DNA of 64,000 nt. It comes from Ectocarpus siliculosus (lineage: Eukaryota; Sar; Phaeophyceae; Ectocarpales; Ectocarpaceae). Every line of letters starts with the position of its first letter. Position 1 is the stretch's first letter. The DNA lies in the NCBI GenBank assembly GCA_000310025.1, contig FN649742.1:5387247-5451246 (forward strand), given 5' to 3'. Shown here piece after piece: positions 12,242 to 25,100 of this stretch. The notes beneath the pieces are model-generated. The model did no database searches and was not told the origin of the DNA. It worked only from the letters and a program-made list of their open reading frames with translations. The translations under genes and the position numbers were made by a program.

Positions 12242-14624
12242 ATGTTGTCCATGAACGCCCTCGTTGCGTCCGGCCTCTTGGCCGCATTTGTTGGGCAAAC
12301 AGCAAATGCATTCGTCAGTCCGAGCATGCTGCACGGAGGAGTTACACCGCGCCCGGCTTCTTCTTCTTCCCACCTGTAAGCCAAGCCAAGCTTGATGCGC
12401 TCGAAACACCAGCATTGTTTTTGTCCTTGTTCTCGACTTCATCGTCTGGAGTAGGCTTTGCGATGAAGCTGAAACGTGCGATTGGAGGTGGCGGTGCTCT
12501 AATATCTTGAAAAGCACATTATGATCGATCATAACGACATCCAGAAACATGACACAGCGGGCGTGACACAGACAAAGGGCGTGACACAGACAGGGAGATA
12601 CGTGCGAGACGGCTCCTTCTGCCACCCGACCCGCGCGACGTATTATAATTTGACATGCACTCTCTAATTGTTAATCGTCCATGGATATTTCGCAGAGACA
12701 CGTTGAATGCAAAGACCCACGGTATGTGCACGTAAAAATTGACTTTGATCTTTGATCCCTCTCAACACGGTTATGTCTTTTGGCTTCGGATCTTACGTAC
12801 AGCAATTATGCAACACACAAAATAGACGCTGCTGTAAAACCATCGCTCTCGACCACGGAAGATCAGCTGTGTTGCGATATAGTCTACACACGTTTGACAC
12901 GATGAGAGCAGCGACGAACGAAAGGCCTCAATAAGGCGAAATCCCCCCCCGTTCAATGCTGAAGCCGTGAACCAAGCGTCGGTAATCAGCCAAGAATTCC
13001 CGCACTCCCAAATTGCCTCAACTTCATTTCAGTAGCTCGTAGTGGCGTGTGTCTTGTCACGAAAATAGAGCGGGTGGCGCGTGGCGAATCGTGCAATAGA
13101 GCGGGTCGATCCCTGTTTGACCCGCTTGTGCTCGCAGGTTTGCTTTTTGCGTGTGGTCTGCACCTGTTATTTGCTTTTAAAGCATATGTTGAAGTCGAAT
13201 GAAAAAAGAAGATTATTATAGTGATACTGCTGCTGTTGTTGGAATTTGCCAACCTGAATATCGTGGTACTACTGCACGTACTCGCGGTATGTAATGTACG
13301 AACCGTTCTTTCTAAGAAATGCATGTTTTTTTACGGTGCCAGCAACCTGGGGCTCACGCAAAGTACTCACAAAATTATCCTTACTTGAAAAGACTTGCAT
13401 CGAACACATGCCTTGGAACGGATTGTGGTCTCGAGCGGGTAGTCTCTCTTTGGCTCTTTGGATGTTGCGTATTTTTTCTAAAGAGATGTAACACCTTGTT
13501 TATTGCGTACAGTACATGCATGGAAGTGGATGTATAGTCCTTGATCCTGGAGCACTCCTTGTTCCCGACTTGAAGACGTAGGCACTGCTCAGTTGAGATT
13601 GAACTCTGCAGTACCACTTGCATTTCGACATGTGGGTGTCGATCAGAGAATGAGCTACGTGGTCCGGGTGCTGCCACGCAGCAGTAGTCCGTTTGTCCCT
13701 AGTATTTTTCTTATCCACCTCAATGAACGGTCTGTTATCCAGAGGGGAATCGAGCCATTTCATTCGCTACTCAGGTAATAGAGAGACAGAGAGGCAAAGT
13801 ACATGGCAGCAGTCCAAGAATGTTGCAAATGAACGTACGCTAGTTCAACGGGCCGAGGGAGTAGTGATGGTATGAGAGCAAGCCAGACACAGGCTGACAA
13901 GAGAGGGGAAAGGAAAGGAAAGAGGTTAGACATAACGTCGAGAAATTTCTCAGTTGACATCGCGGGGCTATGTTAGTAGCCGATGCTTGGAATCTGGCCT
14001 TTTCCCCACCACACAATGAAGCTTGATGGGGTCGCCATCCATTGATGCCTCACCATAGTCTTCCTTCCACCATGGCTTTCGTTTGCTCGCAGGCACTCGG
14101 TGAGGGCGGTCGGTGTGGGTGCCCTCCGCATGGCTGATGGAGACGGGGACGCCATGAGTGCCGCCGAGGAAACGGCGAAGCGATTGAAAGAACAGGCCGC
14201 CGCTCTCCGTGAATGTGAGTTCTTCTTCTGCTTGATTCACGCCTGGAGTCTGTCGCGTTTCGTGCCGTAGCGTTTCGCGCTGTAATGTGCGTACTTTTGT
14301 ACTGCACATATATTGCACTGCAGCAAGTTTATTCACAACGCCTTGGGCAAATGTAGTCCCTGGTTTGCATCGTGGCTGAGCATGGAGGTTCTTTCTTCAG
14401 GTGATCGTGCACGGGGTAGAGATTTGCGCTGCAGAACCATGAAATCTTGTGCAGTAGGCATTCGTTCAACGTCACATCTACAGGTGACAACCCTGCGGAA
14501 CTGTCGCGTTAGTGCTCGCACCACCTCACATGCCCTGGCCCGTTGTCACCCTCCGCCTGCACATCCACACTACTCAACATTCGTCTCTTTAGCCTTCCGC
14601 CCTTTCCTCATCTCCTCTCCTCTC

Positions 14625-14672
<48 letters not shown>

Positions 14673-15275
14673 CTCCTCGTTTATCTCTGTTTTTCTTGTG
14701 TTGTGCAGCGGCAGCCGAAAGCGAGGCGGAGATCCGGCCAGCATCGGACAAGGCGGACGAGGTCACCGAAACGCCCGTCCCCGCAGTTCGGCCTGAGGAC
14801 ATGCCTCCCAAGCAGAAGATTTCTAACGACATGCAGAAGCGCCTGAGGCAAGAACTTATTTCTCAAGGCGCAGATCCCAACAGGAGCGCGGGAAATCCAA
14901 TCCTGGTCGTTGCGGGCATCATTGTGAGTTCGAAAGAGAATGGGTTTGAAATAGTGTAGGCTTCGTCGACATGTCCCTCCTACGCCCTCCTTTTTTTTGT
15001 TTTCCGTCGTCCTTCTCGTCATATGGCATTGTGAATCACAGCCGAAATTGTTATTTCATTTGTGGTTCGGTGGACCGGCTAATACAAAGACCTTTTTGTT
15101 TTGTGTAGATTACTCTATTGACTGTGTGCTGCTCCTGCTGGCTGTGCGGAGAAGGTGAGCAAAACCAAACGGTCGTTTCTGTTGCTGCTTTCCTCCGCGC
15201 CTTCCGGACGTTTTGTTTGCACGTTTTGCACAGGCTGTGCTGGTCATCGTCGGTGGGCAGGGAATCTTCTACTGA
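12242..15275 (+). CDS. Plastid-targeted small membrane protein of unknown function
   Basis: Four exons fit in phase: 12242-12375, 14093-14214, 14709-14923 and 15234-15275 (stop TGA), giving 170 residues. Residues 1-23 form a hydrophobic signal peptide (LVASGLLAAFVG) ending ANA|FVSP. This is the A|F motif of bipartite plastid targeting in stramenopiles. A Ser/Arg/Pro-rich transit stretch follows to about residue 60. The mature part is acidic and helical (AEETAKRLKEQAAALRE), then a basic segment (MQKRLRQELISQG). Residues 148-164 form one C-terminal membrane helix, split by the last intron, before a short QGIFY tail. A thylakoid or envelope anchor with the N-terminal region in stroma or lumen is likely. 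I do not recognise the family. The alternative exon at 15109 (ITLLTVCC...) is worse because it ends without a fitting helix or stop. Confidence 0.8.
14625..14669. repeat. (CT)n microsatellite in intron
   Basis: A CT run just upstream of the 3' splice site at 14708 of the plastid-protein gene. It may double as an extended polypyrimidine tract. Confidence 0.9.
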
Positions 15276-18200
15276 GCCAACGTCGTTGCACCACGCCGTG
15301 AGAAACATGAATCAATGAGAACTTGAGGCAATAAGAACCATGGCGGGCAGCAACCACGACCGACTCCAGGAACGGACGCAGCTGGTGCTGGTGCTGGTGC
15401 TGGCGGAGCTAGACTCCTTGCAGCAGCGATGGTTGGTTACGCTGTGTGCTCGGAAGTATGGCTGGGTCAGTGGCGACAGGCCTTAAGAATGTTGTTGATT
15501 GTCTTGCCTCCACGTTATGTTTGAATTGGTCGAATGATTTGCCAGTGATACGAGGGAGCGTTGGCGTTGAGCGTTCTGATATTGAAGGTCTGCAGTAGAG
15601 CTCGACCCTCTTTCCTGGTTCTTGGAAGGTGACTTGGAAGGTAGGTGTCTTTGAATGAAGGTGTCAAGCGGACGCTACCAGATCGCTGTACTATTGTAGC
15701 CCTGTTGCGGCTGAAACACGCACCTTGCATTTAGTATGACTTGATATCGCCACCGGAAGTTCCTCGAAACTGGATTGTGATCAACTAGACGTTTACGTAG
15801 AAGTCAGTTTTCTTTTTGTGTACATGGCAGTTTTCGAATTGTCTTGTGTTGTTGTTGCGGCACAAACCCAAGCCTGCACGTCCTGATAAAACCGTGGGTA
15901 CTTTTGCAGCCTTGAGGGCGTATCTCGCTATAGAGAAGACACTTAGAGATGCACAGTGTTTGGACGGGCTCGGCAGCAGAAGCATGACATTCTATTCGTG
16001 CTTGATTGTCCCCTGCGGGCTGTTGGGAAAGAGGAGCACGGTCGGTTATTGTTTAGAGAAGCAGGTGCGGCAAACTTCGCGCCGCGTTGTTCAGGGGGAG
16101 TTGGTAGCGATCAATCATGCTCTCAGCCCGACCAGGGATACGATATCGATTTTTTTATATTTTTGTGTCCTTGCTAGAATACTGGTGTAGGACCGCGTAG
16201 TAAGTTCCACCCGCGAGATTCGTCTATTGCTACGGTGTGGGAGTGGTTTGTTTCGCGCTGGCGCGATCGTGCCGGACATTAAACCCTTCAGAATGACGAG
16301 TCTTTTTTTATTTTGCGCGACATGCATCAACCGATGCTCTCCGCAATCAGTCCTCCTGCAGTTGTCAGAATTTAATCAAGAGCCACCGGAGTTGATTGCT
16401 CTTCCATGTTGGCAACCGAATGCGGTTGCCTTGTTTGCAATCGGGCTAAGAAAAAGCCTACCACAAGCTCAAAAAATAAAACGTGGGTTGCCCAAGGATC
16501 CGGAGGCATCGAAAGAGCGACATACTGATGCAAACATGTACACCAAAAGACACCCTTGGAGGAATGAATGGATCCTTCCTGACACACGGTCTGGTCAGTG
16601 ACGCTGCGTTCGTCCGTCGTTGTTACATGTGTGCTCGGCATTACAGATAATACTAGTATATATAGAAGTATATCGTCCTCGTCGCAACACCACCGCCACG
16701 AGCAACGACCGACTATTCTCATACACCGCCGTTACAAGTTCAGCCGATCACTGCCGAACGTGCGTTCACATCGATCACCACGCGCCCCCTTCCAAAAACG
16801 GCACCGTGATCGGCTTCTCCTATTATGGTATTGTAGTACGTCTGTCTCACCATACGCCCCTACACATTAAGAACGTATGCACATAATGTTTCAAGGGTAA
16901 TCTAACCAAAAACTATCATCAATCCTTGCTTTACTTTACCTATAGGGCAGATAGCGATCAGTCCCCATGAAACACTTCCACAAAGACTCGGCAGAGGCAG
17001 GAACGCGCTGCAACTGACCAACAAACAGTTCCGCCGTCATTCCTGCAGAAGTGGTGTGTTGGCCCGATACACCAGTAGGGGGGCAGCAGAACAAACAAAA
17101 CGAAACGTGGCATACATAATCCCACTGCGATTTGGCCTGGCGCCCACAAAAACGGAAGAAGACAGGGACTCAAGAAAAAATAGAAATAGAAAAAAACCGC
17201 CGCAGCATAATGCTACGCTCACGTTCATCCTCATCGCGTAGTGCGGCGAAACTCATGAGATAGATTTAGATCAGCATGCTGCCTGCTGCTGCACTACCGT
17301 ACAGAGTACATGATGGACACAACTACCGTGAGGTTAGATTAGCCGTGAGAGACCAGACGAATGACGGCAACTGAGCCAAGCCAAGCCAAGCCAAGCCAAA
17401 TCAACTCGACTTTCAATCCAACCTCCAACCTCAGTGAGCCACCGCCAACAATGTGCACCACTCGATCGATCAATCGACTTGCTTGAAAAATCTTACCATA
17501 GTACATGTTTATTTTTTTCTTTCCTTCAGAACACTGTTCGTGGCAATCCCTAATTCAGGGTTCTTCAAAAATTCCAGTCTCAGGAAATGTGACAAGAGGG
17601 GATCGTTCTCGACAGACAGGCACACAGGGGAGACGTGACCCTTTTACAGATCACCTCCAAAAATAGGGGAGAAAAATAAATTGTACACGAGACCCTGCCC
17701 CCCCAATCAAAAGGCAGCTCCGGGGAATGTTTTTTGTTCTGTCCTCAGCGAAAACGACATGGACATGACTGGGGCTTCCTACCACGTCCTGTAAACTCTT
17801 GCTCCTTCGCGAGAAGGACGGTAACATGTACACCAACAAACCAACGACAACAATAGAATACACGGCGAGATGGCCATTCGCCAGCTACATTGGCCTACAC
17901 TAGTTGCACCAACTGAGACACGACTGCGGAAAATACCACGGGAGCCCACAGGCCGGAAGCGCAGTGCTCTTCACGCGGTTCGATTCCGTAAAAAAAATCC
18001 GGTCACAGGGTAAGCTGGGTGGTCTGCTGGCTCTTGAGACGACCCAGGATTTTTTCTGCCGACTGATACCTGCTCGTTTCGAACAAAGAGCACGTGGAGA
18101 TGTGGCGTGTTTGGTGGACGAATAGAGACCGTCTGCGGAACTTTCCGTTTCTTCTACCTCTAAGTCCCACCACGACAGCGCCACGCCATGACTTACTGTC

Positions 18201-18465
18201 AGACGAAACAACGCCAGTCCATGCAATCTATCGATAGGCTTGGGTGACCACACCCGAAATTAGAACCCCATTTTGTGTTGGTGATAATACATAGTGTGAT
18301 TCAAGCACAGCGCACGTCAACATGACACGCCAACGTCCGCTGCTGCTATATGCCGGGGGAAATATCTCGACATACATCACCACGCCAGGGCAGGGCCAAG
18401 CAAGACACTCGTTGCCTGGCCTCATACAAGTATCTCATATCTGATATCTGATGCATGTATCTCAC
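15276..18465. other. Intergenic region, no gene recognised
   Basis: Only short, unconnected ORFs are present. It holds a short CTGGTG run (about 15379-15400, also coding in the BED-finger element near 47.5 kb) and a (GCCAA)n run near 17380-17398. A B-box-like GGTTCGATTCC at about 17977 lacks the stems of a tRNA. The 3' exon of the HIT gene and the 3' UTR of the plastid gene are expected somewhere here but were not found. Confidence 0.5.
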
Positions 18466-21400
18466 CAGAAGGACCCGACGAGGAAATGAAATCGTTGCCA
18501 GATGTTGAGACTTCTCAGGGGCGCGATAGCGTGCATGTGTAGGTGCGGCACCAGTGTCCATGGCGCCATGTGGAACCCTAGAGACGCCTGGGCAGTCTGC
18601 GGTTCAGTGATGGTCGATGCAGAAGGCATGGACACCCAGGCAACGTCAAACTTCACAAGCCGCAACCACTGAGCGACTTGGGACAGGCGTATGCATATAT
18701 TTTGCCCCGAGGAACGCCGGCAAACTGGTTCGATCGATGCACCTACAAGCGAATTTCTTCACCACGACGAGACAGGCAACCAGCCCACCTACATGTACAA
18801 CATGTGCTTACACCGCGATCTTCCATGGGTCGTGTAGTGTAAAGTGTGGTGTGAACGTACCCTGTACAATTACGACTGACGGCTGTTTGTCCCCCACCAA
18901 CCATTTCAAGAATCAATTCGACGGCAGCTCAAGGGTACATGCATGCCTACATGCCTTAGACCAGTACCGTAGGTCAGGTGAGGTGACACACAGCGCCGCG
19001 CCGCCTCCTACCGCGCTGCATCTCTTTCTATCTATCTATCTATCTATCGATCTATCTGTCTATCTGTTTGTGTTTACCCCGTCAGATTACTGCTTTAGAC
19101 AGCGAATCATACTTCGCTCATCACAGCAATAGCCCCAATTATTGGTGTGGTGGCGCGTGGCCCTCATCTCTGATAACGCTCTTCACGGCATTGTTTCTAT
19201 TGTTGGTGTGGCACACTAAAACTATACTAAGGTGCCCTGATTCTCCCACCCGGAGGACAGATGGCTGTTTTGATCATGCCAAGATGTGAGGGTGTTGTTG
19301 TTGTTGTTTGTTGTCTTCACATTAAAAACCGTTCTGTTCTCTCTACCCAGGATGGCGGAGTGAGAAAGAGAGTTGGTATTTACTACTGTACTGTACTGTA
19401 CTGTATGGTAGTGGACTGTACCGCACCGTGTGAGAAACGCTCACGAAAAGACAAAAAGACCGCCAACTCGTAAAGCGATTGTACTGTTAAATCGCATATC
19501 TACAATCTACTGAAGAACGCCGAGCGGCGCAAGTTACAGCAGGACGGGTAGAACACGAGTGTCGCAGCAGCCGCTGTGTCGGTGGTCCATCCTCAACACA
19601 TCATCATATCCAACGCATTATTTCATTCACCTGCTGGTTCGGCGTGAGCCCAGCTCTCTCTTTCAAGAGCTGCTTGCCGACCGCCACCCTGACCGAAAAA
19701 ATCACGCAACACGCAACATGCGACAGAGGAGCGGGACGGAGTCAGCTATGCATATAATAGCTTGTTTCGGTTCCCATACGATTGAAAGCGGCCAAAAAGC
19801 CGCAAGCGTTTTGTGCGTGTGTTCATTATTTCTGGAAAATCGGTACTTTTATCACATTTTTGGTATGTTTTCTGTACTCATCAGCCGGGGTGGGTCACAC
19901 GGGAGCCAGATATTTATCTAATAGCTCTTGCTTTGTTTTGTTTTGTCTGTCCGCCTTCCTTCCCCTAGTCTACCATGAAGTCGAATGTTTAGACATTGCA
20001 TTGTCTGGGGCACAACGTGATAAATGGCGACCACAAAGGAGCTGACGTACAGCAGTAGCAGTTGCGAATGAGAGACGAAAGACGAAAGGCGAAAGAAGAG
20101 CACGCGACTATGATTTCGATTTCACCCTTCACTTTCACTCACCACATACAATATTGTAGGTGGCGTGAGGGCGAAAATTGAGTTGCAAAGCACACAATGA
20201 CACGGGGATTTTGACATCGTCGGTAAACGTCGGTCGTGTTGGAGGTAGGTCGAACATCCCCCTTATCGCAGAATTGCGTACTCTCGATGTAGAGAGGGTT
20301 CGTCTTGCGGACGAAAAACCATGCGTTTACTGTTCGTCGCCTACGCGCTAATTCGTTCCGTCTGTGCAGTTGACTCCTGGTGTATCGTTGCGAAGGCGGC
20401 ATACCTGAAGGTACGCGTGATGACAGCAGCAGGTTTATGTTGTTGGTTTGTCTATCTGGATGAGGTAGTCGGTGGCATACCTAAAGGTGCTTTCATCACG
20501 CGTACCTTCAGGTATGACGCCTTCGCAACGATACACCAGGAGTCAAATGGACAGACGGAACGATTAAGCGCGTAGACGACGAACAGTAAAGGATGGTTTT
20601 TCGTCCGCAAGACGAACCCTCTCTACATCGAGAGTACACAATTCTGCGCTAAGGAGGATGTTCGCTGTATTGCACTGACTGCTGTTTGTTAACTGCATGC
20701 TCGCACCATCACCCAGACAGTTCTCCGACATGCACGCGCAATCAATCATGACTAGAGAGAGCGCGTGACAAACTCGGTGTCGACCGATCTGCATCCTTTC
20801 ACTGTCAACGATTTCTAGACCTTCCTTTGGCGTCACTTTTGTCTCGCCAACGCGAATCCAAAAGCAGGTTGTCTTTGCAGCAAAGGTCATTCTTTCGTCG
20901 GGGCTAGATGGCCTAGACTACTCTATTGACTAATCCATCAATGCTGCTACTATACCGTGGAAGGAAAGCAGGACTTCAATTCTTGACGTACCGGAATCGT
21001 ACGATTCATGGTACCACGAAACAGCCATGCGGTACTGCAAAAAAAATGTACAAGCTCACATGTGCTCCAAAAGGTCGACGTGTTGAACGTTCAGGTGGCT
21101 CGGGTCGCGGACGGCCCCGCTTTTTGGCACGATCAAGAGATGGCATGGGGCAACCGGGTGCGCGTCCTTGAAAGCCATAACCGTGTCATCCTCGTAGACG
21201 ATGTCCGCTGGCTCTTCTTTCCGGACGATCCGCGCAAAAACGTTCTGCTCGACCACGGCGATTGATGGCGTTTCATGACAGATGACATTTCGGCGGCAAA
21301 CGAACAGGAACAAGAACAAACCGAGCAGAAAGACGATGGAGGAGAGAAGGGTTGAGGAAGGGCCGTACTTCCCTGGTGATTTGAGCGGTGATTCCGAAGT

Positions 21401-21472
21401 CCAAAAGTACAAGCAAGGCTTACCCCGGGGGGAGTGGGCCCAAACCCTCATCAAGGATAGGAACCAGAACAC
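18466..21472 (-). CDS. HIT-family (histidine triad) protein, HINT3/aprataxin type, partial model
   Basis: Two exons are clear. The upstream one (21060 to about 21302, or out to the Met at 21472) encodes NVFARIVRKEEPADIVYEDD, then VMAFKDAHPVAPCHLLIVPK, the N-terminal half of a HIT fold. The downstream one (18466-18596) encodes LGFHMAPWTLVPHLHMHAIAP, whose HLHMHA (18531-18545) is the histidine triad. FH..PW..V.HLH.H is the HINT3/aprataxin variant rather than classical HINT1. HIT proteins hydrolyse nucleoside phosphoramidates or adenylylated substrates. Between the two exons at least one short exon is missing from my model, and the C-terminal exon after the donor at 18465 was not found. If the open frame upstream of 21302 is coding, it adds a hydrophobic helix (SIVFLLGLFLFLFV), which would make this a membrane-anchored HIT protein; it could equally be intron. 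The long intron carries a foldback repeat. Confidence 0.65.
19027..19070. repeat. (TATC)n microsatellite
   Basis: Imperfect TATC/TCTG tetranucleotide run inside the long HIT-gene intron. A (TACTG)n run follows near 19383-19405. Confidence 0.85.
20251..20664. repeat. Long foldback (inverted repeat, about 170-bp arms)
   Basis: The left arm (20251 to about 20422) and right arm (about 20494-20664) are reverse complements at roughly 93-95 percent by eye, separated by about 70 bp. The arms begin and end with CGAACATCC/GGATGTTCG. No target duplication is visible and no terminal motif is shared with the other elements here. It lies within the HIT-gene intron, so the pre-mRNA could form a long hairpin. 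Confidence 0.85.
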
Positions 21473-24400
21473 TATTTAATACAATGCATGTCATGCGTTT
21501 GTGCAAAGGACCTGGGAGATGACGCCAAAAATCGAGGAGCGCGTTTTGGTGCCTGCGAGCAGGACCCGCCGGCAGCAGAGACCGGCAGACTGGCAGACTA
21601 CAGACTACAGACGACCGACGACCGATAGGCCCGTGTGTCTACCAGTCACCCGGTGTTGTGTGATGTATTGCAGGTGTGGTACAGCACATCGGTGGCCTTC
21701 CCTCTGTTGCGAAATTCTGGTGCTTGCTAGACTGTATCTATTTTTTTCCAACGGCTATTCAACCTGAAAAAAGAAAGATGAAATGACTGAAAAAAAAGAC
21801 TGCAGTGCGTCAGACTCCACCGTTGGCTCCACTCTCAGCTCTGCATATAGTCATGCATACACGTCATTTTATTCTGAATAGTACAGCTAATACAGAACAA
21901 CGGCAACCACACTGCGGGGGAAGGGAAATATGGAAGTGTGGTCCCTGATGAGAACGCAGCAGCTGCTATGGCTTAGTCCATCCTGTTAGTTAAACATTCG
22001 TTGTACGTATATCGATTTTGGCATTCGGCTGTCTTCTTGGGGAGGGTTATTTCAATCTTTCAACCGTTCGGTGGTGGGATCTCTTTTGTCATGTCCTATA
22101 TATCATGGAATAGTTCTCTCTTGAAGTGATGAGAGAGAGTCTGACGTGACGTGCCTGGTTTTCTCGGTGTTCCTCCTTTTCGTGCATTCTTTCGTGTGCT
22201 GTCTTTTACTGCGCACGCAACATCGACACGACCGCCAATACTCTACAACAGAACTTGGTGTCCGCATCGTTTTACTAAAAAATAGTTCCTTCAATCCTAG
22301 AGTGTAGCGCACTTCATCACACAGGTGACGTAAGATACCACCCCCCCTACACACAACTACTTGCACTTGTAAAAACTAGAATCATGCTGCAGCATACATA
22401 TCACACGGGGGTGTGGTATCTAAATAATGTCACCTGGTGCCGTATGCCACGAGAGGATCAATAGAAACACTATGCATCCGTCGCGAACTTATCCTGGGCT
22501 TGCAGTAGTCTACAGCAATCCTACAGCAGCTTACCATCTTCCATCTTCCATCATATGCATACATAGGACAGCTGAATGTTGTTGTTGAGAGGAGGGTCAT
22601 AAAAACGTTGAACGGGCTTCTGCTTCGAGAGCCTTGTGCACAACAAACTCGAACTCTCCTCGATCAATATACAAATACATGTGTGGGCTACGAAAGGTCC
22701 TTGGATAACCCACAAACTCTGCTGCTCTACCCAGCCACTACCAGACGTCCGAAGAGCAAGAGCCAGCGAGGGGCATCCAAAGGTTTTGGCGGTACGCGTG
22801 TCTCCTAGAATGCGACAGCAGAGAACCTACGACTGCTGCTACATTGTAGTCTATGTAAAGCGAAAAGAAGGAAGTCAAGTTTTTGGACAAAAGGTCTCCC
22901 GCTACCGGAAGCTAAATACCACATATTAATGGTAGCACTCGATGGGACTCAAAAGGGGGATGACTCACATCTACTGGAGCCAAGGCAGGCCCTTGGCAGG
23001 CTTCGAACAGGGCCATACGAGGCAGCAGTGCTTGCTGTGAGGTCAGTGTGCAGTGTGAGAGAGGAGAGAGGAGAGATGAGAGAACGAGGGTTTCCAGGTC
23101 AACCCCGCGAGGCGTTTCAACCGTTTGAATTTTGAAATGACGTGCATACCAGTATAGAGGCAACACCTCCTCTTCCCTCTGTCTCTCCCACTCTCCACCT
23201 TCCGCCGCCTTCAGCCATCTCCCTGTCTCCTTGCCCTTATATTTTCCTCTCTAAGTAGCTGTCTCTCTCTCTGTCTCTCTTTGAGGCTGTAGATGGCATG
23301 ACAAGTGGTGATCGACATGGCAACAAGACTCCGGGCCAGGCCTGCTAGGAGACGTGGTTCGGCGAGATATCCATGGTCACTGCAGCCGGTATGTCTGCAC
23401 CTGTATACTAATACCTAGGCCCTCCAATACTACAGGCCATTACGCCGCAGCATATAGTGACGGTGTCGCTGTGAAAGTCTTTGCCTTCCGCTACACACAA
23501 CAACCGCAGTTGCACATTGCACAAAATTTTGCGGGGACTCCTTCTCGCTCACTTGAATAATAATATGGTAGCTGCTGTCCTTGCAGCAAGGATCATGCCG
23601 CAGGCCACCGGCCCAGAGCTGAGATACAGACCGCGGTCTTGTTATGTAATCTGCAGGATGCTTCTGATATGTCACATTCTACACTTGAAGATACATTACA
23701 CGCCCTGTCTTTGCTGCGAAACTTAGAAATGCCGAGACATTTCGAGGGAAAGTATTGCTGCTCAAGCCTCGTTTCGCAGCTCTCGAACCAAGTCCCAAGC
23801 GCCTGGTCCTGGTAGACATCGAGAGGGTGTACAAAATCACTCTGCCCGGTCCTTCGCCGCCGTGCAGCATAGGCATTGAGTGGGTACATGGAAGATGTGG
23901 CGCAATTTCCATTTTGGATCCCCAATACCATATACGACACAAGATAACACACCCCCTGGACCGATTTTCAAAGCTTGATTACTCCACGACGAAAAGGATG
24001 CAAAACGAAGCGATACGTTCTCGGAGAGCTCTCGACCAGACGACTTCAACGCCGGCGTTTTCGACGCTTCGACTCTCTCTGCTGTTAATAAATCGAGCAT
24101 TGAAAATCGGTCCAGGGGGTGTGTTATCTTGTGTCGTATACGGTACGGCGGTCGCTCATCATGCGATAATTAATCTGTGGATCTAGATACGGTAGATTCT
24201 GTAGATTAGCATGAACAGACTTGAAAGAAAACTCTTGACGAAAACGAATCTACCTCCTTCGTTGTTGAGGAAAAACAAATGATAAAGTTTTCAGTGCTGC
24301 GGTCGACATCGATAGGTTACCCTTATCAGGACCAATGGTTTCAACGCGTAGAGACCGCTTCTCAGAGATCCACCTATAGCCGGAGCTGTTGAGAATTGAC

Positions 24401-25100
24401 AGCTCATCCTTGTCGGGAAAGTGACCTTTCAGGCTTCGTGCCACCTCGAGTTTTCTGATGAATCAAAACGAAGCAACGTTGCGGCACAAACAGTTGCATG
24501 TAGCGCCTTCTTGACCTCGTTGCGGTCGAATTTTATCCGTGAAGGTGTCGCGAATCGCCCTCGGGCACCACCCACTGGAGTTTGTGAGGCGTAAAGCTTG
24601 GACGTCGGCTCCTGTGAGGTTCGGGAACGGAATATCAGCCGTCACAAGCCTCTGTCTCTGTGATGAAGCAAGTGCCGGAGGTGAGGATGAACGGTTGAAG
24701 ACCTACACGCCGCCGTTTCGGTAGTTCCGAGAATATTTGTTGACCAAAACAATTTTTTTATTGTTCGGCTGTATGCACATAGTAGACACAACATAAAAAC
24801 GGGGCTGTTGCTTATCGGAATGCCTCGTGTGCTCCTGTGGTGGTGGTATTGGCGGTGGTCGTTACAGCTTCACTAACCGTGCAGCATCCTGAGGTTTCCT
24901 CGCGTCAACATTTTTTACCAATGAACCGTCCTTCTAAGCATGCTCCCATCATCCTGCCAAGCTGTGGAACACAGCTCGGCCCTACAGATCTGAGTGCTCG
25001 TAGCAGTGAACTGACTCCAACGTGCTTAGACTAACCCCCGGTACACTAACTCTGCTTCTTCACAAACACCACCTCCCAGGACCTTCTCTTCTAATCTCAG
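21473..25100. other. Intergenic region with repeat relics
   Basis: No gene is supported. The upstream exons of the WD40 gene starting at 25101 are probably within the last kilobase, but I could not pick them. Open stretches at about 24250-24660 on both strands have no recognisable domain. It holds an inverted-repeat element at 23929-24147 and short CT/GAGA runs near 23060 and 23260. Confidence 0.5.
23927..24149. mobile_element. Small inverted-repeat element (MITE-like)
   Basis: The left end reads TATACGACACAAGATAACAC and continues for about 48 bp with CCCCCTGGACCGATTTTCAA. The same sequence appears inverted at the right end (about 24100-24149). The roughly 125-bp inside includes CTCTCGACCAGACGACTT. 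A related, diverged segment lies at 43165-43250. A TA target duplication is possible but cannot be told apart from the TATA start. Confidence 0.65.

Noticed and set aside
14543-14708. ORF upstream of the 14709 exon (Ser-Leu run)
   Set aside because: It is the translated CT microsatellite of the intron; only sequence after the AG at 14708 is coding.
15109-15154. Alternative fourth exon of the plastid gene (ITLLTVCCSCWLCG)
   Set aside because: Splice sites exist, but it gives a Cys-rich end without a stop. The exon at 15234 gives a clean membrane helix and stop.
17965-17990. tRNA B-box-like GGTTCGATTCC
   Set aside because: T-stem pairs poorly and no acceptor or anticodon stem can be built around it.
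24250-24724. Open stretches on both strands at 24.3-24.7 kb
   Set aside because: No recognisable domain and no consistent splice sites; could be relic sequence.
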